Shown here: positions 5,970 to 7,068 of the stretch, piece after piece
Numbering within the stretch: the first letter of the stretch is position 1
How the letters are laid out: each line of letters begins with the position of its first letter
Source of the DNA: Gammaproteobacteria bacterium
GTDB taxonomy: Bacteria > Pseudomonadota > Gammaproteobacteria > Pseudomonadales > Halieaceae
Assembly (NCBI GenBank): GCA_029859085.1
Contig: JAOUDU010000138.1
Span: forward strand, 1 to 7,068
DNA: 7,068 nucleotides
Direction of reading: 5' to 3'
Translations under genes and position numbers: made by a program
The notes under the pieces: model-generated
What the model was told of the DNA's origin: nothing
What the model saw: the letters and a program-made list of their open reading frames with translations, nothing else
Databases searched by the model: none

Positions 5970-7068
5970 CTAGGGAAGTATAGACCGTAAATACTGCATC
6001 AGTGACTGCGGCGCAATACCCAGTAACAGGATACTGGCGATCAGCACCCCCGAGAGTATATGGCCGCGCCGGTTAGTGGTTGTTTCCTGTGTTACCCGAT
6101 GCTCCTCGGGCCTGCGGGTCATGTAGTAGATCACCCTGAGGTAATAGTAAATGCCCAGGGCGCTGCCCAGCACCAGGCTGAACAGCAGTACCCAGTTATG
6201 ACCGCTGACCGCGGCGTTAACCAGGTAGAACTTGGCGATAAATCCCGCGGTCAATGGAATTCCTGCGAGGGACAGCAGCGCCACCAGCATCAGGCAGGCC
6301 GGCAGTGGCTGGCGCCAGAACAGGCCGCTCAGCTGCTGCAGCTGGATATTCTCGCGCTCGACCTGGTCGACACTGATCAGGGTCAGCAGGCCAAAGGCCG
6401 CAAGGGTGGTTGCGGTATAGGCGATCAGGTAGTACGTCGCAGCCTCCACCGCCAGTGGCCTGTTGGCGGCGTTGACGCAGACCATGAATACGATCAGCAG
6501 GTAGCCCATGTGGGCAATCGAGGAGTAGGCCAGCATCCGCTTGACGTTGGTCTGCAGCAGTGCCAGCAGGTTGCCCGCGAGCATGCTGAAGATGGCGAGC
6601 AGCCCGGTGACCTCCACCAGCCTGTGGTAGCGGAACAGGTCGGCAGACAGGAACAGGCGCAGCAGCACGACAAACACCGCCGCCTTGGCCACGGAGGCCA
6701 GGAAGCCGGTGACCGGCGCCGGCGCCCCGTCGTAGACGTCCGGTGTCCACAGGTGAAAAGGCACCACGGAAAGCTTGAAGCCCAGGCCCGCGAAGATCAT
6801 GACGGCCGCCGCGAGCAGCATGCTCTTGCCGGTGGCCGTTTGTCCCAACCCCTCGCCCAGGCCCGAGAATTCCAGGGTGCCGGTGGCCCCGTAAAGCAGG
6901 GCGAAACCAAACAATGCGGTTGCCGAGGCGGCGCCCGAGAGCACCAGGTATTTCACCGCGGCTTCTAGCGGCAGGATCGACTTGTTGGGGTAGGCGATCA
7001 GGGCGTAGAGCGAAACCGACAGCAGTTCCAGTCCCAGCATCAGGGATGCCACGTGCACCGCATAGGCC
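5970..7068 (-). CDS. nuoN: NADH-quinone oxidoreductase subunit N (Complex I), C-terminal part, cut by the right edge
   Basis: The frame stays open to the window edge, so the N-terminus (roughly 110-120 of about 480 residues) lies outside. The apparent GTG start at 7058 is internal, since family-like residues continue upstream of it. NuoN is an antiporter-like inner-membrane subunit of the proton-pumping arm of Complex I. Counting from the GTG-encoded residue at 7058 as 1, family features are the GLELLS helix with its Glu (E11), LEAAVKY (31-37), FKLSVVPFHLWTPDVY (94-109) with K95, SVAKAAVF with K125, and AGFIAKFYL with K276. These Lys residues correspond to those thought to carry protons in the antiporter-like subunits. 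Multiple hydrophobic helices cover most of the length. The protein ends at a TAG at 5970-5972. As in most bacteria, nuoN is probably the last nuo gene, followed here by the CBS gene. Confidence 0.96.
   Translation of the reverse strand, partial: AYAVHVASLMLGLELLSVSLYALIAYPNKSILPLEAAVKYLVLSGAASATALFGFALLYGATGTLEFSGLGEGLGQTATGKSMLLAAAVMIFAGLGFKLSVVPFHLWTPDVYDGAPAPVTGFLASVAKAAVFVVLLRLFLSADLFRYHRLVEVTGLLAIFSMLAGNLLALLQTNVKRMLAYSSIAHMGYLLIVFMVCVNAANRPLAVEAATYYLIAYTATTLAAFGLLTLISVDQVERENIQLQQLSGLFWRQPLPACLMLVALLSLAGIPLTAGFIAKFYLVNAAVSGHNWVLLFSLVLGSALGIYYYLRVIYYMTRRPEEHRVTQETTTNRRGHILSGVLIASILLLGIAPQSLMQYLRSILP

Noticed and set aside
6060..6968. A 302-codon plus-strand open frame
   Set aside because: It is antisense to nuoN. 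Its Gln/His/Arg-rich translation is the mirror of hydrophobic membrane-helix codons.

Overview
The window looks like chromosomal DNA of a free-living gammaproteobacterium with fairly GC-rich coding sequence, possibly a marine lineage. The clues are a DUF3391-type HD-GYP protein, a Tex protein of standard length, and the end of a Complex I (nuo) operon. No marker here fixes the genus. I see no mobile element, tRNA, rRNA, CRISPR array or phage gene. The window is mostly ordinary core genome with one signalling module.

Left part (1-2899, plus strand). A short open frame runs off the left edge (2-157, unidentified). A non-coding leader of about 220 bases follows, holding a cluster of ATTGC repeats and a weak sigma-54-like element. 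Next come two cyclic-di-GMP genes that look like one transcription unit: a DUF3391/HD-GYP protein (376-1605) and, 13 bases later, a protein with a degenerate GGDEF domain and an intact EAL domain (1619-2899). Both belong to phosphodiesterase families. The HD-GYP protein has Phe where the His of its HD motif should be, so the EAL protein is the more secure enzyme and the HD-GYP protein may be a sensor or regulator.

Middle (2939-5257, minus strand). The transcription accessory protein gene tex faces the EAL gene convergently, with only 39 bases between the stop codons. Upstream of tex is a gene-free stretch of about 265 bases (5258-5523). It has a candidate tex promoter and several hairpins. 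One is a GTAG-led palindrome resembling REP elements, and a 12-base part of it recurs in inverted orientation about 60 bases away.

Right part (5524-7068, minus strand). A small protein made of two CBS domains (5524-5922) lies 47 bases downstream of the 3' part of nuoN (5970 to the right edge, N-terminus outside the window). The spacing and shared direction suggest the CBS gene is read through from the nuo operon. That would place a possible adenine-nucleotide sensor beside respiratory Complex I.
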